A stretch of 64,000 bases of DNA from Citrobacter amalonaticus (lineage in GTDB: Bacteria > Pseudomonadota > Gammaproteobacteria > Enterobacterales > Enterobacteriaceae), in assembly GCF_001559075.2 (NCBI RefSeq), contig NZ_CP014015.2, forward strand, positions 2,976,001-3,040,000, in the 5' to 3' direction. A program made the translations under genes and the position numbers. The notes beneath the pieces were generated by a model, which saw nothing but the letters and a program-made list of their open reading frames with translations, was not told the DNA's origin and did no database searches. Below, piece after piece: positions 34,005 through 42,634 of the stretch. The stretch's first letter is position 1, and every line of letters starts with the position of its first letter.

Positions 34005-37000
34005 TCAGAAACTATATTTGATGCCTAACATTCCCTGAGTATCGCTGTAGCCGTTGTCACCAATCTGCTGGGCGACGTTGCCCCACAGTTGCAGACGCTG
34101 GTTAAGCTGGCCTTCAACGCCCACTTTCAGTTCGCCAATATTGCGGTTGCCTTTTACGTCGTTGCTGATGTCATCCATCTTCACGCTGTAGCTGCTGGTG
34201 TTGTGGATCCAGTTGGCTTCAACAAACGGCTGGAAGGTGCGGTCTTTGCCGTCATCCATGGCGTTATGCCCCTGCAGATAGGTTTTCACGCCCAGTCGCG
34301 TTTGCAGATTGCCGTCGGTTTTATCCACCACCCGGGTACCGTTTTTCTCAACGTGAGTATCGGCCTGCACGTCCATCCAGGTGATCTGGGCTTTAGGCTG
34401 AATGTACAGCGCATTACGCTCGCTGAATTCGGCCAGTTTCCAGGTGTAGCCCGTTTCGACAGAGGCGGTGATGCCGTCCGAGTCATACTTTTCAGACGCC
34501 AGGCCCTGTCCGGACACGGTGTTGTCAAACCAGTTGTAGAGCATCCAGCCATCGACATACGCACCGGTTTTATCGGCGTCGTTGGCATACCAGGTGCCGT
34601 ACAGACCCGCGCTGTAGCCGCTGATCTCCCCGCGTGAGGTGTAGCCGGTCAGGCTGGAGTGGCTGCGGCTCTTGCTGTTGGCGTAACCGGCCATCAGACC
34701 CAGATGCCAGCGATCGAGACCGTCGGTGCTCCATTGCGCGATATCACCGCCCAGTTGCATCACATAACGGTTGCTCTGGGTGCTGATCTGCCCGGAACCG
34801 TCCTTGAAGCGGTTATGTCCGCCGATGTGGCGCATCCACAGGCTGGTGACCTTCTGCTCGCCGGTTAACGCGTCGGTGTACTGGGTTTCACCCAGACGAT
34901 CGTGAAGACGGGTGTTGAACAGGGTGTTGGCCGCCAGGATGTTCGCCAGATAGCTACCGGTTTCCGGGCGATAGGTTTTCTCTCCTTCCGGCTGTGGCGT
35001 GGGGGCTGGTGTCGGGTCGGGATCTGGAGTCGGCTCCGGCTCCGGCACTGGGTCAGTGATGAAGGTGTTGGTCAGATACCAGTTGCTACCTTTTTTCACC
35101 ACATCATAGTCATAAGCCCCCGCGACAATACGTCCGGCTTTGGCAAAAGTACCTGCGGAATCGCCATACACTTCGACAATTTCAATACCGTTCACCGTTT
35201 GCGAGCCCGTACCGCCGATATTATTCACCGCAACCAGCGTATTACCGGACGTGTCGCCTTCCACAATAAGTTTATCGGTGGGAGAATCATCGCCACCCAG
35301 TGTCGTGTTCATTTTCAGTGTTCCGCCGCCGTAGAAATTACCTTCTACAGTCAGAGTCTTAAACACACCGCTGCTTTCCGGAGGCAGGAAATTGACAGTC
35401 CCATTATCTAAGGTGATGTCGGTGACATGAGAGCTACCGGTCATATTCCACACGGCCTGGTTGGAAAGATCCAGGTTAACAATACCGTTGCTGGTTGAGC
35501 CAGACGTAGCGGTATAACTTGTGGCCGTCAGGAATGAGTTTTCGTTATTCAGTACCATATTGAGCGTGGCATCGTTAATTGCGCCAATGTCGCCAATGAC
35601 CTGTACCGTGCCGGTTTCTGATGAATTCACGTTGATCAGGCTGTTTGCTCCACGGGAGAGCAGGGACCAGGTGGGATCGCTGTTATCCGTCATCAGCAGA
35701 CCTTTCTGCACATCGACAATACCACCAGCCGCGGCTTCGATACCCGCCACATAGTTGGCGTGTGTATCAGACAGTGAGATGCCTAAATCATCCTGGAATT
35801 CAACTTTTGTGGTGTTACTGCCGCCATCATAAGCATAAACCGCGCGTGCGGTATCGACGCCATTTTGCATGGTAATGGCGGTTTTACCCTGAAACTGCGC
35901 CTCACTTTTCCAAAGGTAAAGGCCTGTGTTGTAATATCCGCCGTTGCTGGTCAGCAGAAGATCGCCTTTTGCGATAAGCGACGACTGGTCTGTCAGGGAG
36001 ATGGTTCGCATCCAGTACGCGTCGATCCAACCTGCGAATTCATGCTCGTAACCGGGTCGGTTACCCAGGTAAGTCAGGTTCTCGCCGACGATGATCGCAT
36101 TGCTGTTGAAGGTGATATCTGTTGCCATCAGGTCAAGTGCCCGACCCCCTCCAACCTCACCAAAGAGGTTATTTTCATCACCACGTGAAAGCGCTTCAAT
36201 CTGCGTGAGGCCGGTAAATTCGATGCTATTTCTCGTACCATAAGTGGCGTAGGGTAGCGCCGCCAGGATCCCCTGGCTGCCTTTCAGGGTGATGTAGTCA
36301 GCTTCAAATTTGGCGGTATTAATCACGTTATAGGCCGTGCTATTCGTGTTATCGCCAGCCCTTGCGGCAAACTGTAGTGCCAGTTCATTGGCATCGATAT
36401 CAATACGATCGGCTTTGATATCCACATTACTTCCTGCGGCAAGCACTATCCCCACGCGACGGTCGATAGAGTTGTCGCCCGGATCGCCGTCAACATTGAT
36501 GACAAAGTTTCCGCCATCAAAGGCAAGTTCACCGTTATACAAGCCAATACCCGAGCGGTGGGTGCTGACATATCCCGCTTGCGGCATCAGAACAGTTAAA
36601 TTGACTTTATTATCGCCGTTACTTTTGAAATCAAATTTACCGCCGGGTCCGGCAAATAAACCATAAATATCGGTATAACTATTGTTGACCTCATTACTGA
36701 CGACAATATTGCCGCCGGTGAATGTCATTGTGCCGCTGAGTGACCCTCGCTTGTAAGCATGTAGCGTTGCACGCTCGTCTGTTGCGTTATTATTAAAACC
36801 TCTCAGCGTCAGGGTATTTCCGTCGCTGATATTAATGTTCACCGCACCGTTCAGGGTGTTGATGAGCGCGCGTTGGTAATTGGCGATGCCCGTGTAACCG
36901 CTGGCATCGAAGGTCACATTGCCCAGGCTGACGGTGTGGGTTCCGCTATTAATAGACGACATTGAACTGGTGAAGGTCTGATCTTCCAGCTCGGCCGATA

Positions 37001-37073
37001 AGACAAACGGTGAGGCGAGAAACGAACTTCCCACTACGACAGGTACAAGACATTTCCATTTTATATTTGTCAT
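34005..37073 (-). CDS. Autotransporter outer-membrane protein (AT2)
   Basis: A 1022-residue type Va autotransporter. The signal peptide is short (MTNIKWKCLVPVVVG...FVLSA, cleavage near residue 27). The passenger of about 620 residues is Asn/Gly/Thr-rich with repeated small motifs. The autochaperone junction has SPTDKLIVEGDTSG and GRIVAGAYDYDVV. A linker of Pro/Glu/Asp repeats (DPVPEPEPTPDPDPTP) precedes the barrel, which starts at YRPETGSYLANIL and ends in Phe. The barrel is almost identical in DNA sequence to that of AT3, while the passengers differ strongly. A GGAGAG ribosome site precedes the ATG, but only about 45 bases separate the AT3 terminator from it, so the promoter is either very close or AT2 depends on read-through. 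The displayed function is unknown. Confidence 0.9.
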   Translation of the reverse strand: MTNIKWKCLVPVVVGSSFLASPFVLSAELEDQTFTSSMSSINSGTHTVSLGNVTFDASGYTGIANYQRALINTLNGAVNINISDGNTLTLRGFNNNATDERATLHAYKRGSLSGTMTFTGGNIVVSNEVNNSYTDIYGLFAGPGGKFDFKSNGDNKVNLTVLMPQAGYVSTHRSGIGLYNGELAFDGGNFVINVDGDPGDNSIDRRVGIVLAAGSNVDIKADRIDIDANELALQFAARAGDNTNSTAYNVINTAKFEADYITLKGSQGILAALPYATYGTRNSIEFTGLTQIEALSRGDENNLFGEVGGGRALDLMATDITFNSNAIIVGENLTYLGNRPGYEHEFAGWIDAYWMRTISLTDQSSLIAKGDLLLTSNGGYYNTGLYLWKSEAQFQGKTAITMQNGVDTARAVYAYDGGSNTTKVEFQDDLGISLSDTHANYVAGIEAAAGGIVDVQKGLLMTDNSDPTWSLLSRGANSLINVNSSETGTVQVIGDIGAINDATLNMVLNNENSFLTATSYTATSGSTSNGIVNLDLSNQAVWNMTGSSHVTDITLDNGTVNFLPPESSGVFKTLTVEGNFYGGGTLKMNTTLGGDDSPTDKLIVEGDTSGNTLVAVNNIGGTGSQTVNGIEIVEVYGDSAGTFAKAGRIVAGAYDYDVVKKGSNWYLTNTFITDPVPEPEPTPDPDPTPAPTPQPEGEKTYRPETGSYLANILAANTLFNTRLHDRLGETQYTDALTGEQKVTSLWMRHIGGHNRFKDGSGQISTQSNRYVMQLGGDIAQWSTDGLDRWHLGLMAGYANSKSRSHSSLTGYTSRGEISGYSAGLYGTWYANDADKTGAYVDGWMLYNWFDNTVSGQGLASEKYDSDGITASVETGYTWKLAEFSERNALYIQPKAQITWMDVQADTHVEKNGTRVVDKTDGNLQTRLGVKTYLQGHNAMDDGKDRTFQPFVEANWIHNTSSYSVKMDDISNDVKGNRNIGELKVGVEGQLNQRLQLWGNVAQQIGDNGYSDTQGMLGIKYSF
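34010..34913 (-). repeat. Near-identical autotransporter barrel repeat, copy A (in AT2)
   Basis: Encodes the C-terminal barrel of AT2. It aligns without gaps to copy B 3159 bases to the right. I count about eight base differences in roughly 900 bases, with the passenger-proximal third identical. Similarity falls off sharply at the linker side. Confidence 0.9.
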
Positions 37074-37118
37074 TTATGACTCTCCGTGAGATTAACGACT
37101 TATTTTTATTTGTAATAA

Positions 37119-37149
37119 AGAAAAAATGTCCGGCCTTCGCAGGACATTT
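37119..37149 (-). terminator. Terminator between autotransporters 3 and 2
   Basis: On the minus strand AAATGTCC pairs with GGACATTT and is followed by a T run. It lies right after the AT3 stop codon and just before the AT2 start codon. Confidence 0.9.
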
Positions 37150-37163
37150 ATTGGTTTGGGGGA

Positions 37164-39731
37164 TCAGAAACTATATTTGATGCCTAACATTCCCTGAGTA
37201 TCGCTGTAGCCGTTGTCGCCAATCTGCTGGGCGACGTTGCCCCACAGTTGCAGACGCTGGTTAAGCTGGCCTTCAACGCCCACTTTCAGTTCGCCAATAT
37301 TGCGGTTGCCTTTCACGTCGTTGCTGATGTCATCCATCTTCACGCTGTAGCTGCTGGTGTTGTGGATCCAGTTGGCTTCGACGAACGGCTGGAAGGTGCG
37401 GTCTTTGCCGTCATCCATGGCGTTATGCCCCTGCAGATAGGCTTTCACGCCCAGTCGCGTTTGCAGATTGCCGTCGGTTTTATCCACCACCCGGGTACCG
37501 TTTTTCTCAACGTGAGTATCGGCCTGCACGTCCATCCAGGTGATCTGGGCTTTAGGCTGGATGTACAGCGCATTACGCTCGCTGAATTCGGCCAGTTTCC
37601 AGGTGTAGCCCGTTTCGACAGAGGCGGTGATGCCGTCCGAGTCATACTTTTCAGACGCCAGGCCCTGTCCGGACACGGTGTTATCAAACCAGTTGTAGAG
37701 CATCCAGCCATCGACATACGCACCGGTTTTATCGGCGTCGTTGGCATACCAGGTGCCGTACAGACCCGCGCTGTAGCCGCTGATCTCCCCGTGTGAGGTG
37801 TAGCCGGTCAGGCTGGAGTGGCTGCGGCTCTTGCTGTTGGCGTAACCGGCCATCAGACCCAGATGCCAGCGATCGAGACCGTCGGTGCTCCATTGCGCGA
37901 TATCACCGCCCAGTTGCATCACATAACGGTTGCTCTGGGTGCTGATCTGCCCGGAACCGTCCTTGAAGCGGTTATGTCCGCCGATGTGGCGCATCCACAG
38001 GCTGGTGACCTTCTGCTCGCCGGTTAACGCGTCGGTGTACTGGGTTTCACCCAGACGATCGTGAAGACGGGTGGTGAACAGCGTGTTGGCGGCAAGGATA
38101 TTCGCCAGATAGCTGCCGGTTTCCGGGCGATACTGGTGCGGACCTGCCGGTGTCGGAGGTGCGGGAACCTCTGGCTCTTTCGGCTCAACCGGCGGTGTTG
38201 GTGGAATCGGTCCAGGCAAGGCCACGCTGGTCAGAGACCAGTTCTGGTTATCCCGTTTCACAATGTCGTAGTCATAGGCGCCCGCCACGATACGGCCTTC
38301 TTTCACAAAAGTACCGTTTGAAACGCCTTCAACGTCGATAATACGGATACCTTCAGTCGTCGCGGCTCCGTTACCGCCGGCGTTACTGACGCTGACGCGC
38401 GTGGTGCCGCTGGTATCTCCGCGAACCACTAGTTTATCGGTCGCCGAAAGGTCATCGCCCAGCACGGTGCGTAAGGCCAGCAGGCCGTTGTTGCCGGTGT
38501 AATCGCCGTTAATCGTCATTGTGGTCGGGGTAAAGGCCGCTTTTACCTGCGACGGGGAAGAGAGTATCGCTGTACCGGCCAGCTCCAGCGAATTCAGGGT
38601 CTGCGAATAACCGTTAAGATCCAGCTGCGCGCCGCTGTCCACGCGGTAATCCGATCTTGCACTCAGGGTATTTTCTACTCCAGCGCGCAGCGTGCCGCTT
38701 GCGACGTGAGTGAGGCCCTGGTAAGTGTTGGCGCCTGTCAGCGTGGTTGTCCCTGAGCCGACATGGTTCACTTCACCGGTGCCTGTGATTTTGGCCGAGA
38801 GCGCGAAGTCGTCGCTGTTATGGTTAAAGTTGAGTTCCGCTGTGTTCATACCGCCGGTGTTGCCAAGGTGGATCCTCGGCAGGTCCAGCGTTCCCGCGGC
38901 CTGTTGCGCTTCTCCCTTTGCGCCGCCAATATTCAGGATACCGGTACTGCCTTCTCCCACCGCCAGCCAGATTAAGTTACCCGAGCGGACCGTTGCGCCA
39001 TTGCTGACGGTGAGAATCCCGGTGGCGTCATTAGGGGTTGTTGCGAACCCCCCGAGGTAAATACCTTCGGTCACATCCAGCAGCGAGTTTTCACCGTCCA
39101 CGAGGGTGACACCGTAGCCATTACGACTGGTGTTACTCGTATTGCCGACGTAGCCGATGTTCATGTGCTCGCTTAAGGAGAGGGAACCGCCGCGGGTAAT
39201 CACCAGGTTGCCACGCCCCTGATCGCCAACCACGCTCCAGACGGATGAGACAGACGAATTTGCGCCATCGATGGTCACCGTTCCCTGCGCGTTTGCGGCA
39301 TATTCTCCAATGCGCAGTTCATCAATGCCGCTGATTTTACTGCCGTTACTCACCAGCAGCGTTCCTGAACCATCATGGGTCCCGAGTACCAGATTCAGAT
39401 TGTCCAGTGTCCAGGTTGCACCATTCGTCAGCGTCACGCTGCCGTTCGCGCCATTACCGATCATACCGGCGGCGGTGGCAATATCACGGCCATCGATCAG
39501 TAGCGAGCCGTCAGAGTTATCACCGACCCAGAGACTGCGGAAGTTATCCCACGCGGGATCGGTATTTTCCGTGGTGGAAAGCGTAATACTTTGGTCATTA
39601 TTAATAATGACCGTGTCATTTATTCCCGCTGGCGGAGTAATATTATTTTTGGCTGTTGCGGTGGACGTTAAGGCAATGGAAATTGCAATGGCTAATAGTG
39701 TTTCAGGGAATTTTTGTGCATTTATTTTCAT
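37164..39731 (-). CDS. Autotransporter outer-membrane protein (AT3)
   Basis: An 855-residue type Va autotransporter with a clear Sec signal peptide (MKINAQKFPETLLAIAISIALTSTATA, cleavage after residue 27). The passenger is shorter, about 460 residues, and has TAA-repeat-like units with NGAxxxL and LxVSNG patterns (for example GTLLVSNGSKI, GILTVSNGATV), as in AIDA-type beta-helices. A pertactin-like junction with SATDKLVVRGDTSG and GRIVAGAYDYDIV follows, then a proline-rich linker (PPVEPKEPEVPAPPTP) and the barrel, which differs from that of AT2 at only a few residues. It is the first gene of the leftward tandem pair, with an AAGGAAGAG ribosome site. Surface adhesion is a common role in the family but is not shown here. 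Confidence 0.9.
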   Translation of the reverse strand: MKINAQKFPETLLAIAISIALTSTATAKNNITPPAGINDTVIINNDQSITLSTTENTDPAWDNFRSLWVGDNSDGSLLIDGRDIATAAGMIGNGANGSVTLTNGATWTLDNLNLVLGTHDGSGTLLVSNGSKISGIDELRIGEYAANAQGTVTIDGANSSVSSVWSVVGDQGRGNLVITRGGSLSLSEHMNIGYVGNTSNTSRNGYGVTLVDGENSLLDVTEGIYLGGFATTPNDATGILTVSNGATVRSGNLIWLAVGEGSTGILNIGGAKGEAQQAAGTLDLPRIHLGNTGGMNTAELNFNHNSDDFALSAKITGTGEVNHVGSGTTTLTGANTYQGLTHVASGTLRAGVENTLSARSDYRVDSGAQLDLNGYSQTLNSLELAGTAILSSPSQVKAAFTPTTMTINGDYTGNNGLLALRTVLGDDLSATDKLVVRGDTSGTTRVSVSNAGGNGAATTEGIRIIDVEGVSNGTFVKEGRIVAGAYDYDIVKRDNQNWSLTSVALPGPIPPTPPVEPKEPEVPAPPTPAGPHQYRPETGSYLANILAANTLFTTRLHDRLGETQYTDALTGEQKVTSLWMRHIGGHNRFKDGSGQISTQSNRYVMQLGGDIAQWSTDGLDRWHLGLMAGYANSKSRSHSSLTGYTSHGEISGYSAGLYGTWYANDADKTGAYVDGWMLYNWFDNTVSGQGLASEKYDSDGITASVETGYTWKLAEFSERNALYIQPKAQITWMDVQADTHVEKNGTRVVDKTDGNLQTRLGVKAYLQGHNAMDDGKDRTFQPFVEANWIHNTSSYSVKMDDISNDVKGNRNIGELKVGVEGQLNQRLQLWGNVAQQIGDNGYSDTQGMLGIKYSF
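37169..38072 (-). repeat. Near-identical autotransporter barrel repeat, copy B (in AT3)
   Basis: The partner of the repeat at 34010-34913. The two copies are direct repeats 3.16 kb apart, so recombination between them would delete the AT2 passenger and create a hybrid gene. Confidence 0.9.
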
Positions 39732-40558
39732 ATATTGACTCTTCCTTAAGATTCAAATATTACGCCGCGGCATGAGCAAGAAAAGCCAGTCCTGAATACA
39801 CGGCCATTTGTGGGGTTGCTCATGTAAATAAAATTCTGATGATTTTTAATATTATTTGTCGCAGGCGATATAGCGTAATCGTTTTACCGTAGGCTTGTAT
39901 TCGCTATTGATAGGTTGAGTCTATTAACCGTCGTTAACGGAGTGAAAATGTTTAAGTGGTTGCTAATTATTTGATTATCAATGTTTATTGTTTTTGGCTT
40001 CTCATCCAGGAATAGTGCAAATATAAAGATAAAAACAACAAGATAGATGAGAGTTTCGATAAGGCAGACTGAATAGATGCGAAGGCTTAACATTAGTATG
40101 AATATCGGTTTAACGTTTTTAATTACGTATGGTAATAATTTTACCTAAGGATTTCAGGCTGCTTAACTGTCATTTTTTTGATGAATGTCAATTTTTACAT
40201 TGGTATTAATCTGAATATTTTTTGTTGGCTTTGAGATTATTACCAATAAGTCAGAAGAGGTTTTAATAATAATCTTAAGTGGGGTTGTCCTGAGCAAGGT
40301 TATTCATATTCATGCATCCATGTGTGATTTATTAAAAGACAGGGGTGTTGATCATTTTTTTATTTATACACGGATAGTGACTTAACGTTACCGTAGAACG
40401 CAAAAAAAAGTTCTGATCAGGCTGAAACCACAAAAGCAACATATCACTGAAAGGGCTCTGGATTTTTCCTGAAAGCTGAACTAGTTATTAATCATCCCTG
40501 AACAGCGACATGGATTCAGCGGTGATGATAGCGTCATAACATAACCTGGAGCTTTTCT
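39732..40558. other. A/T-rich non-coding region between autotransporter 3 and yahO
   Basis: 827 bases, very A/T-rich, with runs of A and T. A 69-residue minus-strand ORF (39884-40093) is open and would encode a membrane helix, but has no ribosome site, so I do not accept it. The AT3 promoter on the left and the yahO promoter on the right should be here. Confidence 0.5.
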
Positions 40559-40834
40559 ATGAAAACTGGATATAAACTCTTGATTGGTGCGTTGGCTTTT
40601 GTGGCGACAAATGCGTTTGCAGCGGAGCTGTTAACAAAGGCTGAGTTTGAGAAGGTGGAGTCGCAGTACACCCTGATTGGTAATATCAATACCAGCAATG
40701 AAACGTCCACTCAGGATGCGAAAGAAGATCTGCTCAAAAAAGCAGATGAGAAAGGGGCTGATGTGGTCGTGCTGACCTCGGGTCAAACCGACAATAAAAT
40801 TCATGGCACTGCCAATATCTACAAGAAAAAGTAA
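40559..40834 (+). CDS. yahO: YahO, periplasmic DUF1471/YhcN-family protein
   Basis: A 91-residue protein with a Sec signal peptide (MKTGYKLLIGALAFVATNAFA, cleavage after residue 21) and a single DUF1471 domain. The segments VESQYTLIGNINTSNETSTQ and KADEKGADVVVLTSGQTDNKIHGTANIYKKK match E. coli YahO. DUF1471 proteins are stress- and biofilm-associated periplasmic proteins of enterobacteria. It is convergent with prpR, as in E. coli, which anchors the window to the yah-prp map position. A GGAG site precedes the ATG. Confidence 0.92.
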   Translation: MKTGYKLLIGALAFVATNAFAAELLTKAEFEKVESQYTLIGNINTSNETSTQDAKEDLLKKADEKGADVVVLTSGQTDNKIHGTANIYKKK

Positions 40835-40844
40835 TCTGTAAGCG

Positions 40845-40910
40845 TGCCGGATGGCACTGGCCTGGTGACGGTTGCAGGCCGGGTAAGACGCTGTGTGTCG
40901 CCATCCGGCA
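40845..40910. repeat. REP/BIME-type element between yahO and prpR
   Basis: TGCCGGATGGC and GCCATCCGGCA form the outer arms, with a second GGCC-rich inner pair, in the gap between two convergent genes. This is the usual form and place of enterobacterial repetitive extragenic palindromes. Confidence 0.75.
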
Positions 40911-40912
40911 GT

Positions 40913-42508
40913 TCATTCCTTCAGCCGCCGCCAGAATGTGGTTCTGCTAATCCCCAGATAACGCGCAGCGGCACGTTTATCACCGTTAAACTGCGCCAGC
41001 ACCTGCTGCGGCGTAGCGGAAGGCAAAAGGGATGACGGCGATTTGCTTTGCGCCAGTTCCGGCAATAGCTGCTGTAATAAGGGCACGTCCAGTTGTGGCA
41101 TCGGTTCAACGCTTAAAAACAGCGCCAGCCGTTCCATCATATTGCGCAATTCGCGAATATTTCCCGGCCAGTGATATTGCCAGAGCACGCAGACGCTCTG
41201 CGCCAGTCCGGCGCGTACCGACTCGGTAAACGGTACGGAGAGCGCGGCCAGCGACTGTTTTAGAAACCCTTCCGCCAGTGACAGGATATCAGCGGGGCGC
41301 TCCCGCAGGGCCGGTAACGACAGACGTAAAATACTCAGGCGATAAAACAGATCGCGACGAAACTGCCCCCGTTTCATTTCGTCTTCCAGATTACAGTGGG
41401 TGGCGCTAATCACCCGCACTGTCACCGGAATGGGGTGATGTCCACCCACCCGGGTGACCTCTTTTTCTTCCAGCACGCGCAGCAGTCGGGTTTGCAGCGG
41501 CAACGGCATTTCGCCGATTTCATCGAGAAACAGCGTTCCGCCGTGGGCGATTTCAAACAGCCCGGCACGGCCACCGCGTCGCGATCCGGTGAAGGCGCCT
41601 TCCTCGTAGCCAAACAGCTCCGCTTCCAGTAACGATTCGGTGATCGCCCCGCAGTTCACCGCGACGAACGGATGCGCCGTTTTGTCGCCGCGCGTGCCCG
41701 GACGCGTACAAAACTCGCGGTGAATGGCCTGGGCCGCCAGTTCTTTCCCGGTGCCGGTTTCCCCCTGAATCAGGACGGAGGCGGATGAACGGGCATACAG
41801 CATAATGGTATGGCGTACCTGCTCCATCTGCGCGGACTCGCCACGAATATCCCCCAGCTCATAGCGGGTGTGCAGCGCCTGATCGGAGGCATAATGGCCG
41901 TGGCGACGCTGGGTCAGGCGAGTCATGTCCAGTGCATCGCTAAAGGCCTGGCGCACCGTGGCGGCGGAATAGATAAAGATGCCGGTCATACCGGCCTCTT
42001 CCGCCAGATCGGTGATAAGCCCCGCGCCAACCACCGCTTCAATGCCGTTCGCTTTCAGCTCGTTGATCTGCCCGCGCGCATCTTCTTCGGTAATATAGCT
42101 GCGTTGTTCCAGTTGCAGGCTAAAGGTTTTTTGAAAGGCCATCAGCGCTGGCAGCGTTTCCTGATAGGTCACCACGCCAATAGAGGCGGTCAGTTTCCCG
42201 GCCTTTGCCAGTGCCTGCAGGACGTCAAACCCGCTGGGTTTGATCAGGATCACCGGTATCGACAGGCGACTTTTCAGATACGCGCCGTTTGATCCGGCGG
42301 CGATGATCGCATCACAGCGTTCGGTCGCCAGTTTTTTACGAATATAGGTCACCGCTTTTTCAAAACCGAGCTGGATTGGGGTGATGGTCGCCAGATGATC
42401 GAACTCGAGGCTGATGTCGCGAAACAGGTCGAACAGTCGCGTCACCGAGACCGTCCAGATAACCGGTTTGTCATCATTCACCCGCGGGGGAAGATTTGTC
42501 GTCGCCAT
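40913..42508 (-). CDS. prpR: PrpR, sigma-54-dependent activator of propionate catabolism
   Basis: A 531-residue bacterial enhancer-binding protein; E. coli PrpR has 528. The N-terminal PrpR/RocR-type sensor domain (about 1-200) binds 2-methylcitrate. The AAA+ domain has Walker A GETGTGKE near 248, the sigma-54 contact loop GAFTGSRRGG near 298, and Walker B GGTLFLDEIGEM near 318. A Fis-type helix-turn-helix ends the protein (GDKRAAARYLGISRTTFWRRLKE). ATG 42508 is chosen; the frame also has a TTG two codons earlier. It activates prpBCDE together with IHF and sigma-54. In relatives it is directly divergent from prpB, but here 4.8 kb separate the two start codons because of the microcin cassette. 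Confidence 0.95.
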   Translation of the reverse strand: MATTNLPPRVNDDKPVIWTVSVTRLFDLFRDISLEFDHLATITPIQLGFEKAVTYIRKKLATERCDAIIAAGSNGAYLKSRLSIPVILIKPSGFDVLQALAKAGKLTASIGVVTYQETLPALMAFQKTFSLQLEQRSYITEEDARGQINELKANGIEAVVGAGLITDLAEEAGMTGIFIYSAATVRQAFSDALDMTRLTQRRHGHYASDQALHTRYELGDIRGESAQMEQVRHTIMLYARSSASVLIQGETGTGKELAAQAIHREFCTRPGTRGDKTAHPFVAVNCGAITESLLEAELFGYEEGAFTGSRRGGRAGLFEIAHGGTLFLDEIGEMPLPLQTRLLRVLEEKEVTRVGGHHPIPVTVRVISATHCNLEDEMKRGQFRRDLFYRLSILRLSLPALRERPADILSLAEGFLKQSLAALSVPFTESVRAGLAQSVCVLWQYHWPGNIRELRNMMERLALFLSVEPMPQLDVPLLQQLLPELAQSKSPSSLLPSATPQQVLAQFNGDKRAAARYLGISRTTFWRRLKE

Positions 42509-42550
42509 AGCCAATCCAAAATAAAAGGACAGAGTATTGGGTGTAGTCTT

Positions 42551-42574
42551 GTTTCATAATTGTTGCAATGAAAC
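42551..42574. promoter_or_regulatory. Imperfect PrpR-type operator (prpR side)
   Basis: GTTTCAT and ATGAAAC arms are separated by ten bases, just upstream of the prpR start. The arms match the core of the perfect palindromes nearby. Confidence 0.55.
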
Positions 42575-42582
42575 CGGTCGGG

Positions 42583-42598
42583 ACGTTTCATGAAACGT
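42583..42598. promoter_or_regulatory. Probable PrpR operator, palindrome ACGTTTCATGAAACGT
   Basis: A perfect 16-bp palindrome 75 bases upstream of the prpR start. Its core GTTTCATGAAAC recurs twice at 47102-47142 on the prpB side. PrpR is known to bind palindromes in the prpR-prpB intergenic region, so these are the natural candidates. Confidence 0.7.
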
Positions 42599-42634
42599 TA
42601 GCTGACACGCTTTTTTATTGAATTAATCAGTTAT

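Noticed and set aside
39884..40093. Minus-strand 69-codon ORF with a hydrophobic helix
   Set aside because: Located in very A/T-rich DNA where hydrophobic codons arise by chance; no ribosome site.
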